Source: Skermanella rosea (GTDB taxonomy: Bacteria > Pseudomonadota > Alphaproteobacteria > Azospirillales > Azospirillaceae). Taken from it: 64,000 bases of DNA. The stretch is taken from the NCBI RefSeq assembly GCF_016806835.2, contig NZ_CP086113.1, positions 434,001 to 498,000 on the forward strand, given 5' to 3'. The position numbers and the translations under genes are program-made. Positions within the stretch are counted from its first letter, which is position 1; every line of letters begins with the position of its first letter. Under the pieces are notes generated by a model that was not told the DNA's origin, did no database searches, and saw only the letters and a list, made by a program, of their open reading frames with translations. Positions 48,395 to 57,451 of this stretch are shown here, one piece after another.

Positions 48395-48421
48395 CCGGAG
48401 CCTGTCCCGGGCAGGCTCCGG
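48395..48421 (+). other. 5'-UTR hairpin before the small cysteine protein
   Basis: CCGGAGCCTG (48395-48404) and CAGGCTCCGG (48412-48421) form a perfect 10-bp stem with a seven-base loop. If transcription starts near 48385, it would sit at the very 5' end of the mRNA and could stabilise it or act as a regulatory structure. Confidence 0.5.
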
Positions 48422-48457
48422 CCCTCGCCGTCACTTCAAGAAAGACAAGCCTGCACC

Positions 48458-48649
48458 ATGCTCGGCCGAACCGACCGTCTCGAGGAGACCATCTCCGACC
48501 TCAGTTCCCGATCCGATTCGCGCTCCCCGGCGGTGCGCGACCTGATCCTCCGGCTCAGCGCGGTTCGAGACGGCGCCTGCGCCGATCCGGAAGCATGTGA
48601 CGGGTGCCCGGTGTCATGCCGGACCAGGTTCGCATCGCTTCACCACTGA
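48458..48649 (+). CDS. Small cysteine-cluster protein, 63 residues
   Basis: An ATG at 48458 opens a 63-residue frame with an N-terminal helix (RLEETISDLSS, VRDLILRLSAVRD). A cluster of four Cys follows: C-x6-C-x2-C-x3-C (CADPEACDGCPVSC), a plausible metal- or iron-sulfur-binding knuckle. The FNR-type box and a 5' hairpin lie just upstream, so expression at low oxygen is suggested. The ribosome site is weak (AAGACAAG). Its last 36 bases overlap the convergent GH65 gene. I do not recognise the family. Confidence 0.5.
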   Translation: MLGRTDRLEETISDLSSRSDSRSPAVRDLILRLSAVRDGACADPEACDGCPVSCRTRFASLHH

Positions 48650-51034
48650 GGCATGTCGGGAGATCGGCAGCCTGAGCGTCGAGCCGGGAGCCAGGCGTTC
48701 CTGCCTTCCCCGGCACGAAACCCGGATCGGCGACGGGTTGCCAGGATCGGAGGCGAGTTCCAGCCACTCCGAGTCCAGCCTGATCTCGTAGGCGCCGGAC
48801 TGGTAGGCGAATTCGAACGCGATCCAGCCGAGATCGTCCGGCGGGGCCGGATCGAATTCGATCCCGTCGAGATGCGGTGTCATGCCCGTGAAATGCCGCT
48901 GGACCACGTCGATGGTGGCGGCCATCGCGCCGAGGTGAACGCCTTCGTCCGTGCCGGAATGACCCGTCTCGCCGTCGGGGCTGAGGGCGCTCCAGTACAG
49001 GTCCCGCGCCCGGGACGGCGCCAGGCGCGACAGTGCGCCGGCATAGACCAGGTCCGACAGGCTCGACTCATGCGTGGTGCGCTTCAGGTAATGGTCGCCC
49101 GTCCGGCGCAGCTGCTCCGGCGTGAGCCGGTATCCGCAGCGCCCGGCGATGTCCGCCAGCTCCCGCTCCGACAGCAGGTAGAGCAGCATCATCGTGTCGG
49201 CCTGCTTGACCACCTGGTACCGGTTGACGTCGTCGCCGCGGGCTTCGAGCGCCCAGTCGGTCCGACGGCCCCCCAGCTCCTCCTTGAAGCTGTCCAGGTC
49301 CACTTCGATCAGCTCGTCGAACCCCTCGAACTGCCCGATCACGCCGTCGTCGCGGATGACGAGGCGCATGTTCCGGGTGATGTCGTCCCAGCGCGCGAAA
49401 TCCTCCCGCCCGAGACCCAGGCTCTCCCGGATCTCGCCGGCGCGCCGGTCGGGCAGGAGTCCAAGGACCTCGCCGGCGTGGGCGAGCGTCCAGGCGGCCA
49501 TGACGTTGGTGAAGGTGTTGTTGCGAAGGCCCGGTTCGCCGGTCGCGGGGTCGAGCGTGTGGTACTCGTCCGGTCCGATCACGCCGTGGATCTCGGTGCG
49601 GCCGGATTCTCCGGTCCGTGCCAGGCTGGCCCAGAAGCGGGCGATCTCCAGGATCATGGTGGCGCCGTAGCTGCTCAGGAACTCCCGATCGCCGGTCGCC
49701 TGGAAGTAGCGCCAGGCCTGATAGGCGATCACCGAGCCGACATGGCGCTGCCGATGGGTATGGTCCTGCATCCAGCGCCCGGACAGCGGATTGTACTGGA
49801 GGCGCGGCGTCACCTCCCTGCCGTCCGCGGCGCTGCGCCAGGGATACATGGCACCCCGCAGCCCGCACAGCCTGGCGGCCCTGCGCGCGGCGTCGAGCCG
49901 CTTGTAGCGGTAGACCAGCAGCGAGCGCGCGACATCGGGGAGACGGGTCGCCAGCACCTCCGACGAGAAGACCGAGTCCCAGAAGATGTGGCCGTGGTAG
50001 CCCTCCTGCCAGCCGCGGGACGGGATGCCGGTATCGTAGGAAGCCGTGTGCGGGGATGTGTTCTGGAACAGGTAGGACGCATGGAATCCGAGGGCGTTCC
50101 CGAGATCCTCGCGCTCCGTCCGGATCCGGCACCCTTTCCAGATCCGCCGCCAGGCGTTCCGGTGCGCATCCAGCAGGCCGTCGAAGTCGGGAAGCTCGGC
50201 GACGAGGCCGCAGGCCGCCTCGTCCGGCTCCGAGATCGCGGGATCCCGCGAAGTGAGGATCACCGCCGCCTTCTCGATCAGGATCGGGCGGCCGGCCTCG
50301 GCGCGGCAGAAGACATGCTGCGCGATCATGGCATCGCCGCTGCGGACGGCGGCATCCTCGACCGTGACGCCGCTGACCCGGGTCCGGGCGGCCACGGCGA
50401 TCCGGACGTGGGACTGGTTCGTCTCGGCCCCGACCAGAAGGACGCCGGGGCCGGCCTCCTCCAGCCGCCTGATCTGCAGATGGCGGCCGCTGTAGAAGCG
50501 GTGCCGGGCGACGCCGGCATTCTCGACCGCTCCGTCGATCAGGGACCGGATCTCGATCCGGCCCGACCAGTCGAGCGGCGTCAGCTCGACCTGCAGGGCG
50601 GCGACATTGGGCTGGCACATGCTGACCAGCCGCCGTTCACGCAGGTGGAAGCGCACCCCTCCGGACTGGAGCGTCGCCTCGCGCAGCGTGGTGGCTTCCG
50701 CGGCATCGAGGGAGTGGCAATAGTCCAGGATCTCCGCGCATCCGATCGCGCACCAGCCGTCGGTGCGGTCGGTCCGGAATTCGAGGGGCAGCCAGTTGGG
50801 CAGGTTGACCAGGGACTCGTTCTCGACCGGTTCGCCCTCTATGGTGTCGGCGAGCCGGTTGTAGGTTCCCCCATGGTAGGTTCCGGGATAATGCGACTCC
50901 CCGCCGGCGGCGCCGGTGGTGGCACCCCTGACGCTGAGGACGCCGTTGCCGAGCAGGAGCAGGGATTCACGCCGACGCTCGTCCTCCGGGGAATAGGTGT
51001 CGAACGTGCAGACAAGGTGCGGCACCTCGGTCAT
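48614..51034 (-). CDS. Glycoside hydrolase family 65 phosphorylase/hydrolase
   Basis: An 806-residue protein of normal GH65 length. The N-terminal beta-sandwich (about 1-260) includes RRESLLLLGNGVLSVRGA. The (alpha/alpha)6 catalytic barrel carries GWQEGYHGHIFWDSVFS (about 340) and the general-acid Glu in GVIGPDEYH (about 480). A small C-terminal beta-sheet domain closes it. The family contains trehalose, kojibiose, nigerose and maltose phosphorylases and some hydrolases; the specific sugar cannot be read off. The start at 51034 has GGAG six bases upstream and is only one base beyond the PfkB stop. It is probably co-transcribed with the PfkB kinase. No beta-phosphoglucomutase gene, the common partner, is present. 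Confidence 0.88.
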   Translation of the reverse strand: MTEVPHLVCTFDTYSPEDERRRESLLLLGNGVLSVRGATTGAAGGESHYPGTYHGGTYNRLADTIEGEPVENESLVNLPNWLPLEFRTDRTDGWCAIGCAEILDYCHSLDAAEATTLREATLQSGGVRFHLRERRLVSMCQPNVAALQVELTPLDWSGRIEIRSLIDGAVENAGVARHRFYSGRHLQIRRLEEAGPGVLLVGAETNQSHVRIAVAARTRVSGVTVEDAAVRSGDAMIAQHVFCRAEAGRPILIEKAAVILTSRDPAISEPDEAACGLVAELPDFDGLLDAHRNAWRRIWKGCRIRTEREDLGNALGFHASYLFQNTSPHTASYDTGIPSRGWQEGYHGHIFWDSVFSSEVLATRLPDVARSLLVYRYKRLDAARRAARLCGLRGAMYPWRSAADGREVTPRLQYNPLSGRWMQDHTHRQRHVGSVIAYQAWRYFQATGDREFLSSYGATMILEIARFWASLARTGESGRTEIHGVIGPDEYHTLDPATGEPGLRNNTFTNVMAAWTLAHAGEVLGLLPDRRAGEIRESLGLGREDFARWDDITRNMRLVIRDDGVIGQFEGFDELIEVDLDSFKEELGGRRTDWALEARGDDVNRYQVVKQADTMMLLYLLSERELADIAGRCGYRLTPEQLRRTGDHYLKRTTHESSLSDLVYAGALSRLAPSRARDLYWSALSPDGETGHSGTDEGVHLGAMAATIDVVQRHFTGMTPHLDGIEFDPAPPDDLGWIAFEFAYQSGAYEIRLDSEWLELASDPGNPSPIRVSCRGRQERLAPGSTLRLPISRHASVVKRCEPGPA

Positions 51035-51035
51035 C

Positions 51036-51998
51036 TCAGGCTCCGGCACAGGCCTGCACTCCGTCGGCGATCATGGGCAACAGGCGGTCCAGCCTCTCCC
51101 TGTCCGGATAGGACTCCTGGGAGCGGTAGCCTGTCACGGCCAGCCCGGAAGCCGCGACCGCCATGCAGGCCGCTTCCACGGGATCCTTGTTCTCCAGCAG
51201 GGCGACGGCGAGCCCGCCGGTGAAGGCATCGCCCGCTCCCGTGCTGTCGACGACTTCCATGTCGGCCGCCGGGACCAGGGTGAACCGCCGGTCATGGGCC
51301 AGGACGCAGCCGCCGTCCGCCATCTTGACGCAGACCACCGCGATACCCCTGTCCGCCAGGCGGGATGCCGCCCGCCGCGCGGCATCGCTCCCGTCCACCG
51401 CGATGCCGGTCAACTGCTCCGCCTCCTTGGCGTTGGGGGCGATGGCGTGGACGCGTGCCAGGACGTCCGCCTCGACGCGGTCGGCGCTGGAGGGGTCGAG
51501 CACGATCCGCAATCCGCGCGACGCCGCCGCCTCCGTCGCGGCCCTGACGACATCCGCGGGCACCTCGTAGTCGACGGCCAGCACCGATCCTTCCGGAGCG
51601 GCGGCGATCGCGCCGACTGCGTCCCTGACCGCCGCGTCGTCCCAGCGATCGTTGGCGTTGGGTGCCAGCACGATGCTCTTCTTGCCGTCCGGGGGAACGG
51701 TGATCATGGAAACGGCGGTGGCGGTCCGCGGGGCGGTCGAGACGTGGCGCAGATCGATGCCGGCCTGCCGGAGCGGGGCGAGGGCCTGCTCGCGCAGGTC
51801 GTCGTCCCCGACCCTGCCGATCAGGACCGCCCGGTGCCCGAGCCTGTGGGCCAGCAGCGCCACGTTGGCCGCCTTGCCGCCGCCGACGCGGGCGAAGTCA
51901 TGGGCCATCAGGGTGAGCCCCTCCGCCAGGGGTTCGTCGACGCGCACCTCGAAATCGGCGTTGATGCTGCCGAGAGAAAGAAGCACCGGTTCGTGCAA
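51036..51998 (-). CDS. PfkB/ribokinase-family sugar kinase
   Basis: About 320 residues. PfkB signature 1 is GGGKAANVALLAHRLG, with LIGRVGDDDL, and signature 2 near the C-terminus is VVDSTGAGDAFTGG, where the Asp is the catalytic base. It phosphorylates a sugar or nucleoside with ATP. The start is uncertain. I take a TTG at 51998 (LHEPVLLSLGS) because GGAG lies nine bases upstream; a TTG at 52055 gives a longer, Arg-rich form that looks non-native. The gene is immediately followed by the GH65 gene (one-base gap), so the kinase probably acts on a product of that enzyme. Confidence 0.85.
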   Translation of the reverse strand: MHEPVLLSLGSINADFEVRVDEPLAEGLTLMAHDFARVGGGKAANVALLAHRLGHRAVLIGRVGDDDLREQALAPLRQAGIDLRHVSTAPRTATAVSMITVPPDGKKSIVLAPNANDRWDDAAVRDAVGAIAAAPEGSVLAVDYEVPADVVRAATEAAASRGLRIVLDPSSADRVEADVLARVHAIAPNAKEAEQLTGIAVDGSDAARRAASRLADRGIAVVCVKMADGGCVLAHDRRFTLVPAADMEVVDSTGAGDAFTGGLAVALLENKDPVEAACMAVAASGLAVTGYRSQESYPDRERLDRLLPMIADGVQACAGA

Positions 51999-52100
51999 GG
52001 CCTGGTCTCCGTCGCTGGGGAGCGTCGCTGCGCGGCTGCGCGAGCGCCTCCTCAAAGGTCAGGACAACATCCAGGCAAGCCCGATGTCACGGTGACCCTT

Positions 52101-52355
52101 TCAGGACGTTCGATGGGCTCCGGCGTGGTCCAGCCGCCTGTCGCCGGCCATCCCCAGCCCGCGCATGAGCGCCAGGCGGGCGCCCAGCAGGTGCTTCCTG
52201 ACGGATTGCAGCGGAAGGCCGAGTTCCCGCGCGGCCTCCTGATAGGTCAGTCCCTGCACGCATACCAGCATGAGCGCCGCGCGCCCTTCTGCCGGCAGGG
52301 CCTCGACCTCGTGGCGAACCTGCGCCAAGGTCGAAGGCAGATACGAGGTCTTCAT
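52101..52355 (-). CDS. Stand-alone sigma-70 region 4 protein
   Basis: An 84-residue protein starting at ATG 52355. Residues 10-62 are a complete sigma region 4: VRHEVEALPAEGRAALMLVC, then VQGLTYQEAARELGLPLQSV and RKHLLGARLAL, which includes the helix-turn-helix that reads -35 elements. No region 2 is present on either strand nearby, so it cannot bind core RNA polymerase as a normal sigma factor. It may be a relic of an ECF sigma gene or an anti-sigma/co-regulator. It sits between the PfkB gene (about 100 bp) and the LysR gene (116 bp), all leftward. Confidence 0.75.
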   Translation of the reverse strand: MKTSYLPSTLAQVRHEVEALPAEGRAALMLVCVQGLTYQEAARELGLPLQSVRKHLLGARLALMRGLGMAGDRRLDHAGAHRTS

Positions 52356-52471
52356 TTCATTTACTCTCGCATGCCGCTCTCTGATCGAGGGCGGACGAAT
52401 ACTACGCAATCGAAAAGATTCCCGACATGACGCAGGTCAAGACGTCGGGTCCGGGTCGTTTCTATTCCGGC

Positions 52472-53479
52472 TTAGGCTGCCCGGTGCCGGGGATTGCCCG
52501 GTCGCGTGCCGGACACGCCGAAAGAGCGGGGCGGCACGTCGTCGGGAGCCGCCTGCCCGATCACGCGGAAGAGCCAGTCCACCCCCGGGTCCATCATGGC
52601 GGCCCGGGTCGCGACGGCCTGGATCCTGGTGGCCGGTCCGGGCAGCGGCGCCTCGACGCTGACGAGGCCGAAACGCCCGGCGTGCATCTCCACCAGGTGC
52701 CTCGGCAGGGCCGCCAGCAAGTCGGTCTCGGCCAGGAGCGCGAGGGCCTGCATGAAGTTCGGCACGGTCACCGCGACCCGCCTCGAACGCCCGACCGCGG
52801 CGAGCGCCTCGTCGAATATCCCGTGCGCGTCGCCCGTCAGGGAGACGACCAGGTGCCGCATCTCGCAGTAGAGTTCGAGGCTGGGGTCGGCGGCGAAGGG
52901 ATGGCCAGCCCGCGCCGCGACCACGAAGTCCTCCTCGTAGAGCGTCCGTGCCGCGAAGCGCTGGGGGATCTCGTCAAGGGGGACGATGGCCAGGTCGATG
53001 GCGCGGGCCTCCAGATCGTCCAGCACGGCCTGCCACGCGCGCCGGGGGTCCACGGTGCCGGGCTTGGGGAGGAGCTGCCGCAAGCCAAGGTCGATTCCCG
53101 GGCCCTCGCGGCCGAGCGCGGCGAGGATCGGGACCAGGAGCACCGCGGAGACCCCGTCCGGCGCGCCGATCGTGAAGCGCCGCCTGGACCGGGCCGGGTC
53201 GAACCGCTCCGCTGCCGCCATCACCCGCCGGACACCCGAGAGGACATCCGCGATGGGCGGGGCCAGTTCCAGCGCGCGGGCGGTCGGGACCACGCCCCGG
53301 GGTGTCCTCAGGAAGACCGGATCCTGGAGCATCCGCCTCAGGCGCCCGAGCCCATGGCTGACCGCCGAAGGGGAGAGATTCAGCCTCTCCGCGGCACGGC
53401 CGACGTGCCCCTCCTGCAGCACCGCCTCGAACAGCACGAGGAGGTTGAGGTCGGCTCGCGAGAGATCGATGTCCTTCAT
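52472..53479 (-). CDS. LysR-family regulator (NodD/SyrM-like)
   Basis: A 335-residue regulator with the helix-turn-helix in residues 10-70: DLNLLVLFEAVLQEGHVGRA, then AERLNLSPSAVSHGLGRLRR and PVFLRTPRGVVPT. The effector domain follows (FTIGAPDGVSAVLLVPILAA onward). This subgroup controls catabolic or symbiosis genes. It is divergent from the DUF924 gene across a 250-bp spacer, which probably holds its own operator. The C-terminal 25 residues are Pro/Arg-rich and may be species-specific. Confidence 0.88.
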   Translation of the reverse strand: MKDIDLSRADLNLLVLFEAVLQEGHVGRAAERLNLSPSAVSHGLGRLRRMLQDPVFLRTPRGVVPTARALELAPPIADVLSGVRRVMAAAERFDPARSRRRFTIGAPDGVSAVLLVPILAALGREGPGIDLGLRQLLPKPGTVDPRRAWQAVLDDLEARAIDLAIVPLDEIPQRFAARTLYEEDFVVAARAGHPFAADPSLELYCEMRHLVVSLTGDAHGIFDEALAAVGRSRRVAVTVPNFMQALALLAETDLLAALPRHLVEMHAGRFGLVSVEAPLPGPATRIQAVATRAAMMDPGVDWLFRVIGQAAPDDVPPRSFGVSGTRPGNPRHRAA

Positions 53480-53729
53480 GCTCCGATGCCCGGGATGCGT
53501 TCCCTATCCTACCCGATGATAACGGTGTCGTGCTCGGCCAGCGTCGCCGATATCCCGGAATCGCCGCCGGGCCGATGGATGTGCAGGTGCCGGGAGCCCG
53601 ACACCGTCCATTCCCGCGCACCCAGGGCCGTGAATACCGTGCAGCGAGGTGCTGAATACTCGTCGTTTGCTTCCGGCCATACGATGCGGGAAGTCTACGG
53701 ACAGCGAAATCGGCAACGAAGGACGGAGA

Positions 53730-54332
53730 ATGATCGACTTCAGCCATCTCATCGCCGGCACGCCGGCATTCACGGAGCGCCTCGACCGGGTCGAGGCACC
53801 CGACGGGCGGGACGTGGTGTCCTTCTGGCGCGAAGCGGGTCCGGATCTCTGGTTCGCCAAGGACGAGGGCTTCGACCGGCTCTTCCGGGAGCGGTTCCTG
53901 GACCTCCACGAGGCCGCCGCCCGAGGCGACCTGGACCGCTGGGCGGAGACGCCCGAGGGGGCGCTGGCGTTGATCCTGCTGCTCGACCAGTTCCCTCGGA
54001 ATGCCTTCCGCAACTCCCCGCGCATGTATGGCTCCGATCCGATGGCGCGCGCGGTCGCCCGATCCGCCGTGGAGCGCGGTCACGACATCCGGGTGGAGCG
54101 TGCGCTCCGCCCTTTCGTGTACCTGCCTTTCGGCCATTCGGAGTCCCTCGCGGACCAGAACCTTTCGGTATCGATGGCCGAGCGCATGGGCGGCGTCGAG
54201 GTCGGACACGCGCGGCGGCACCGCGACATCATCCGCCGGTTCGGTCGCTTTCCCCATCGCAACCCCATCCTCGGACGGGAGACGACCCCGGAGGAGCGCC
54301 GCTACCTGGACGAGGGCGGGTTCGCCGGGTGA
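53730..54332 (+). CDS. DUF924 family protein
   Basis: A 200-residue soluble helical protein starting at ATG 53730, right behind GGACGGAGA. DUF924 marks are VVSFWREAGPDLWFAKDEGF, ALALILLLDQFPRNAFRNSP, LRPFVYLPFGHSE and GRFPHRNPILGR. Family members resemble tetratricopeptide-like folds; their biochemical role is unknown. It is divergent from the LysR gene, its possible regulator. Its 3' end abuts the decayed end of an oppositely directed RTX gene. Confidence 0.88.
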   Translation: MIDFSHLIAGTPAFTERLDRVEAPDGRDVVSFWREAGPDLWFAKDEGFDRLFRERFLDLHEAAARGDLDRWAETPEGALALILLLDQFPRNAFRNSPRMYGSDPMARAVARSAVERGHDIRVERALRPFVYLPFGHSESLADQNLSVSMAERMGGVEVGHARRHRDIIRRFGRFPHRNPILGRETTPEERRYLDEGGFAG

Positions 54333-54988
54333 GCGGACATGCATCGATAGGACCAGGGCATCCCCGCCCTCCAGCCGGTCGTCGGCCCTGAAGCCCTGGT
54401 CGGAGGCTTCGGATCCGTAGCTGCCCGACAGGACGTCGTCGCCCCCGTGCCCCTTGACGTGCCAGGTGGCCCAGTCGTTGACGCCGATCCTGTTGTTCCG
54501 GTCGTTCCCGTCGAACTCGATCCACGGCCCGATGTCGATGATCGGCGTCGCCAGGACGGTGAAATTCTCCACATGCCCGAGCTGGGTGCCGTCCTCGGTG
54601 AAGAAATCTCCCTGGTACTCCACCGTGTCGATGCCCTCGCCGGGATCCTCCCTCACGAAGCTGCTGACATCCTCGAACACGCTTCCGTACACACGGTAGA
54701 AATCGTCGCCGGGGCCGCCCACCAGGATGTTGTCGTACCACCAGCCGCCATCCAGCTCGTCAAGCGTATCGTCGCCGGCGCCGCCCCGGACGGTGTCGGA
54801 GCCGTTGCCGCCGCCCAGGAAGTCGTTCCCGCTGTCCCCGTACAGCCATCCCCGCCGTCCTCGCCGTAGAGGGAGGCATCGCCGCCCAACCCCGACAGGA
54901 CGTCGTCGCCCCCGCGTCCGAAGAGCCTGTCCGCTTCCGCCGTCCCGCGCCGCACGTCGTCCGCGGCAGTTCCGCTCCAGCTGACCAT
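54333..54988 (-). pseudogene. RTX calcium-repeat protein, frameshifted and truncated
   Basis: From ATG 54988 the frame encodes MVSWSGTAADDVRRGTAEAD and calcium nonapeptides (GRGGDDVLSGLGGDASLYGEDGG). It then loses frame near 54847; the repeats resume in another frame as WLYGDSGNDFLGGGNGSDTV and GGAGDDTLDELDGG. A four-base slip of a TGGC repeat explains the shift. The second part continues to GHGGDDVLSGSYGSE and DRLEGGD, then runs without a stop into the antisense of the DUF924 gene, so the original C-terminus and secretion signal are lost. It has no upstream export genes. Confidence 0.75.
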
Positions 54989-55132
54989 TCCCGACCCTTC
55001 CCCATGCCTGGCTTGTCATCGTCAACTCAGAGTTTTGACACCGCCCCTGCCGGAGGTAAAGTCTCCGCGACGGGCCCTCGTCTTCCGGTTGACGGAGCGG
55101 GCCGCAGCCGCGAATGACTTGGAGAGTGTGAC

Positions 55133-56338
55133 ATGTCGACCACGGCCGCCGGAATACAGGAATGGGCACTTGCCGCCGGCTTGGAGGGCTTGTCCCAGGC
55201 GGAGCTGGTGACCGGCTACTGCGAGCGGCTCGTCGCCGCCGGCCTTCCCGTCTGGCGCGCCTCGGTGGGCGCCGATACGCTGCACCCGCTGATCGACGCC
55301 CAGGGACACCGCTGGATCGCCGGCGAAGGCCTGCGCGTCGAATTCTTCCCGCGCCTCACCCTGCGCGACGAGAACGACGAGTGGCGGTTTAGCACCTGGA
55401 AATGGATGCTGGACCGGGGCGCCGTCGAGAACCGGTGGAACCTGTCGCGCGGGGAAGGCGCCGACCTCTTCCCGCTGCTGGCCGACCTCGCGGCATCGGG
55501 CGGAACCGATTACTGGACCCGGATCGTCCGCTACGGCGAGGGGGCCTTCCTGGGCGAGACGCGCGGCCTCGCGACGTCCTGGGCGACCCGCGAGCCGGGC
55601 GGGTTCGGGGAGGGCGACCTGGCCCTGATCAGGGCGACGCTTCCGGCCTTCACCCTCGCCTTCAAGGCCACCATGTCGATCGACACGGCGCGCACCGTGG
55701 TCTCCACATATCTGGGCGAGAACGTCGCCGACCGGATCCTGCGCGGCGAGATCGAGCGCGGCAAGGTCATGGCGGTCCGCAAGGTCCTGTGGTTCAGCGA
55801 CCTCGTCGGATTCACGCGGCTGGCCGACACGCTGCCCCACGAGCAGCTGATCGACCTGCTGAACGCCTATGCCGATTGCCTGGTCGGCGTGGTGCATGAC
55901 CATGGCGGCCAAGTCCTGAAGTTCCTGGGCGACGGCATCCTCGCCGCGATCGCCGGGGAGGCCTGCGTCGCCTGCGGGCGCGCGCTGGACGCCGCCGCCG
56001 CGGCCCGGCGGGCCGTCGCGGACCTCAACCGCGCGCGGTCGGCGGCCGGGCTGCCGACCACGGGGTTCACCCTTGCGCTCCACGAGGGCGAGGTGCTGTA
56101 CGGCAATGTCGGCAGCCGGGACCGGCTCGACTTCACGGTGGTGGGCCCGTCGGTCAACGAGGCGAGCCGGATCCAGGCGCTGTGCCGGTCGCTGGACCAG
56201 CCGATCCTGGTCTCGGAGAGTTTCGCCAGGGCCTGCGGTCCCGACACTCGGCGCCTGGTCTCGGTGGGCCGCTACGCCCTGCGGGGCATCGAGCGGCCGC
56301 AGGAACTCTTCACGCTGGATCACGGCGACGCCGGATAA
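55133..56338 (+). CDS. Class III adenylate/guanylate cyclase
   Basis: A 401-residue soluble protein. The N-terminal region (about 1-185, WALAAGLEGLSQAELVTGYC... RFSTWKWMLDRGA) is the sensor module often found in rhizobial/azospirilla cyclases. The catalytic CHD domain (about 215-395) has both metal-binding Asp residues (WFSDLVGFT and KFLGDGILA), the substrate loop and VNEASRI with the transition-state Asn/Arg. It makes cAMP or cGMP. It could feed the cNMP-binding regulator at 15.9 kb, but no direct link is visible. It is divergent from the RTX pseudogene. Confidence 0.9.
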   Translation: MSTTAAGIQEWALAAGLEGLSQAELVTGYCERLVAAGLPVWRASVGADTLHPLIDAQGHRWIAGEGLRVEFFPRLTLRDENDEWRFSTWKWMLDRGAVENRWNLSRGEGADLFPLLADLAASGGTDYWTRIVRYGEGAFLGETRGLATSWATREPGGFGEGDLALIRATLPAFTLAFKATMSIDTARTVVSTYLGENVADRILRGEIERGKVMAVRKVLWFSDLVGFTRLADTLPHEQLIDLLNAYADCLVGVVHDHGGQVLKFLGDGILAAIAGEACVACGRALDAAAAARRAVADLNRARSAAGLPTTGFTLALHEGEVLYGNVGSRDRLDFTVVGPSVNEASRIQALCRSLDQPILVSESFARACGPDTRRLVSVGRYALRGIERPQELFTLDHGDAG

Positions 56339-56473
56339 GTCCGGGGCAAATCGCCCTTATCCACAGAATCGGGGGATATCTCTGTGGGTTCCGGGCTTCC
56401 GGCCCGCGAATGGTTGATGTTTTGTTCCCGTTCGGACCGGCATACCCCGCCGCGGGGCGCGACGACACCGCAC

Positions 56474-57274
56474 CTAGATACCGCCTAGAAACCCGCGGAT
56501 GGCGGCGATCAGCCCTTGCCGGTTCTCCCGATGCGGCACGTGCCCGGTCCCGGGAAGGATGTGGACGGTCCCGCGCCCCGCGGCGATGCGCCTGGGGTGT
56601 TCGCCGGACCCGTATTCGTCCCCGTCGCCGTGAACGGCGAGCACGGGGCAGCGGACCGCCGGCAGGACCTCGTCCAGGTTCCAGTCCGCGAACCCGGGTG
56701 ACATCCAGGTGCCGATCCAGGCGTTCACGACCCATTCGGCCTTGCCGCCATGGTATCTTGCCAGCCTCGCGAGGTTGGCGGGATCCTGGAACTCCCGCCG
56801 GGCGGCGCGGATCCCGTCAAGCGTCCTGTCCTCGACGAAGGCCTGGGCCGCGATCGTCACGAGCGCGCGGCACCGCGTCCCGAACCGGGCCGCCGTCTCG
56901 ACGGCCATGCCGCCGCCGACGCTGTGCCCGCAGGCGACGAAGTCCGTCACCCCGACCTGCTCGCACAGCGACGGGACCACCTGCCGCGCCTCCCTGGCGA
57001 TGAAATCGGGGTCCAGCGGTCCCGGATGGGGATCCGAGCGGCCGAAGCCGAGACGGTCGTAGGCGACGACGCGCCGGCCCGTCGCCGCGGCGAGCAGGCC
57101 GGGAAAATCGCGCCACAGCTCGACGCAGCCGAGGGAGTCGTGAAACAGCAGGACCGGCGCCGGCCGGCCGGACTCCGCGCCTTCCGGCGTCCAGATCCTG
57201 GCGAAGAGGCTCCCCTCCCCGATCGGAATCCGGCAATCGGTCTCCGTGACGGTCGGGGGCGGGGTGTCGGGCAT
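56474..57274 (-). CDS. Alpha/beta hydrolase
   Basis: A 266-residue hydrolase starting at ATG 57274. The oxyanion region is VLLFHDSLGCVELWRD, with the usual HG replaced by HD. The nucleophile is Ser in ACGHSVGGGMAVE, the Asp is in VLAVHGDGDEYG and the His is in PGTGHVPHRE. All three triad residues are present. It probably hydrolyses an ester or C-C bond in the cytosol. The gene is monocistronic and convergent with the cyclase gene. Confidence 0.85.
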   Translation of the reverse strand: MPDTPPPTVTETDCRIPIGEGSLFARIWTPEGAESGRPAPVLLFHDSLGCVELWRDFPGLLAAATGRRVVAYDRLGFGRSDPHPGPLDPDFIAREARQVVPSLCEQVGVTDFVACGHSVGGGMAVETAARFGTRCRALVTIAAQAFVEDRTLDGIRAARREFQDPANLARLARYHGGKAEWVVNAWIGTWMSPGFADWNLDEVLPAVRCPVLAVHGDGDEYGSGEHPRRIAAGRGTVHILPGTGHVPHRENRQGLIAAIRGFLGGI

Positions 57275-57451
57275 CTCGGGAATGTTCCTGTCCGGAGTTG
57301 GGATCGGGCGCGCCGGCCGGAACATACGTCGCGGCAGACCCGGATGCCCATAGCCGATTCCGGATCGGGCCGGGCATCCGGGCGTCCCGAAGCCACCGGC
57401 AGCCCCGGGACCGAGGTCGCGCGCCTGCCGATCGCCCTGACCGGGCGGGCG

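Noticed and set aside
48653-51223. An 856-codon open frame on the plus strand
   Set aside because: It is the complement of the GH65 gene in a GC-rich region, with no recognisable domain.
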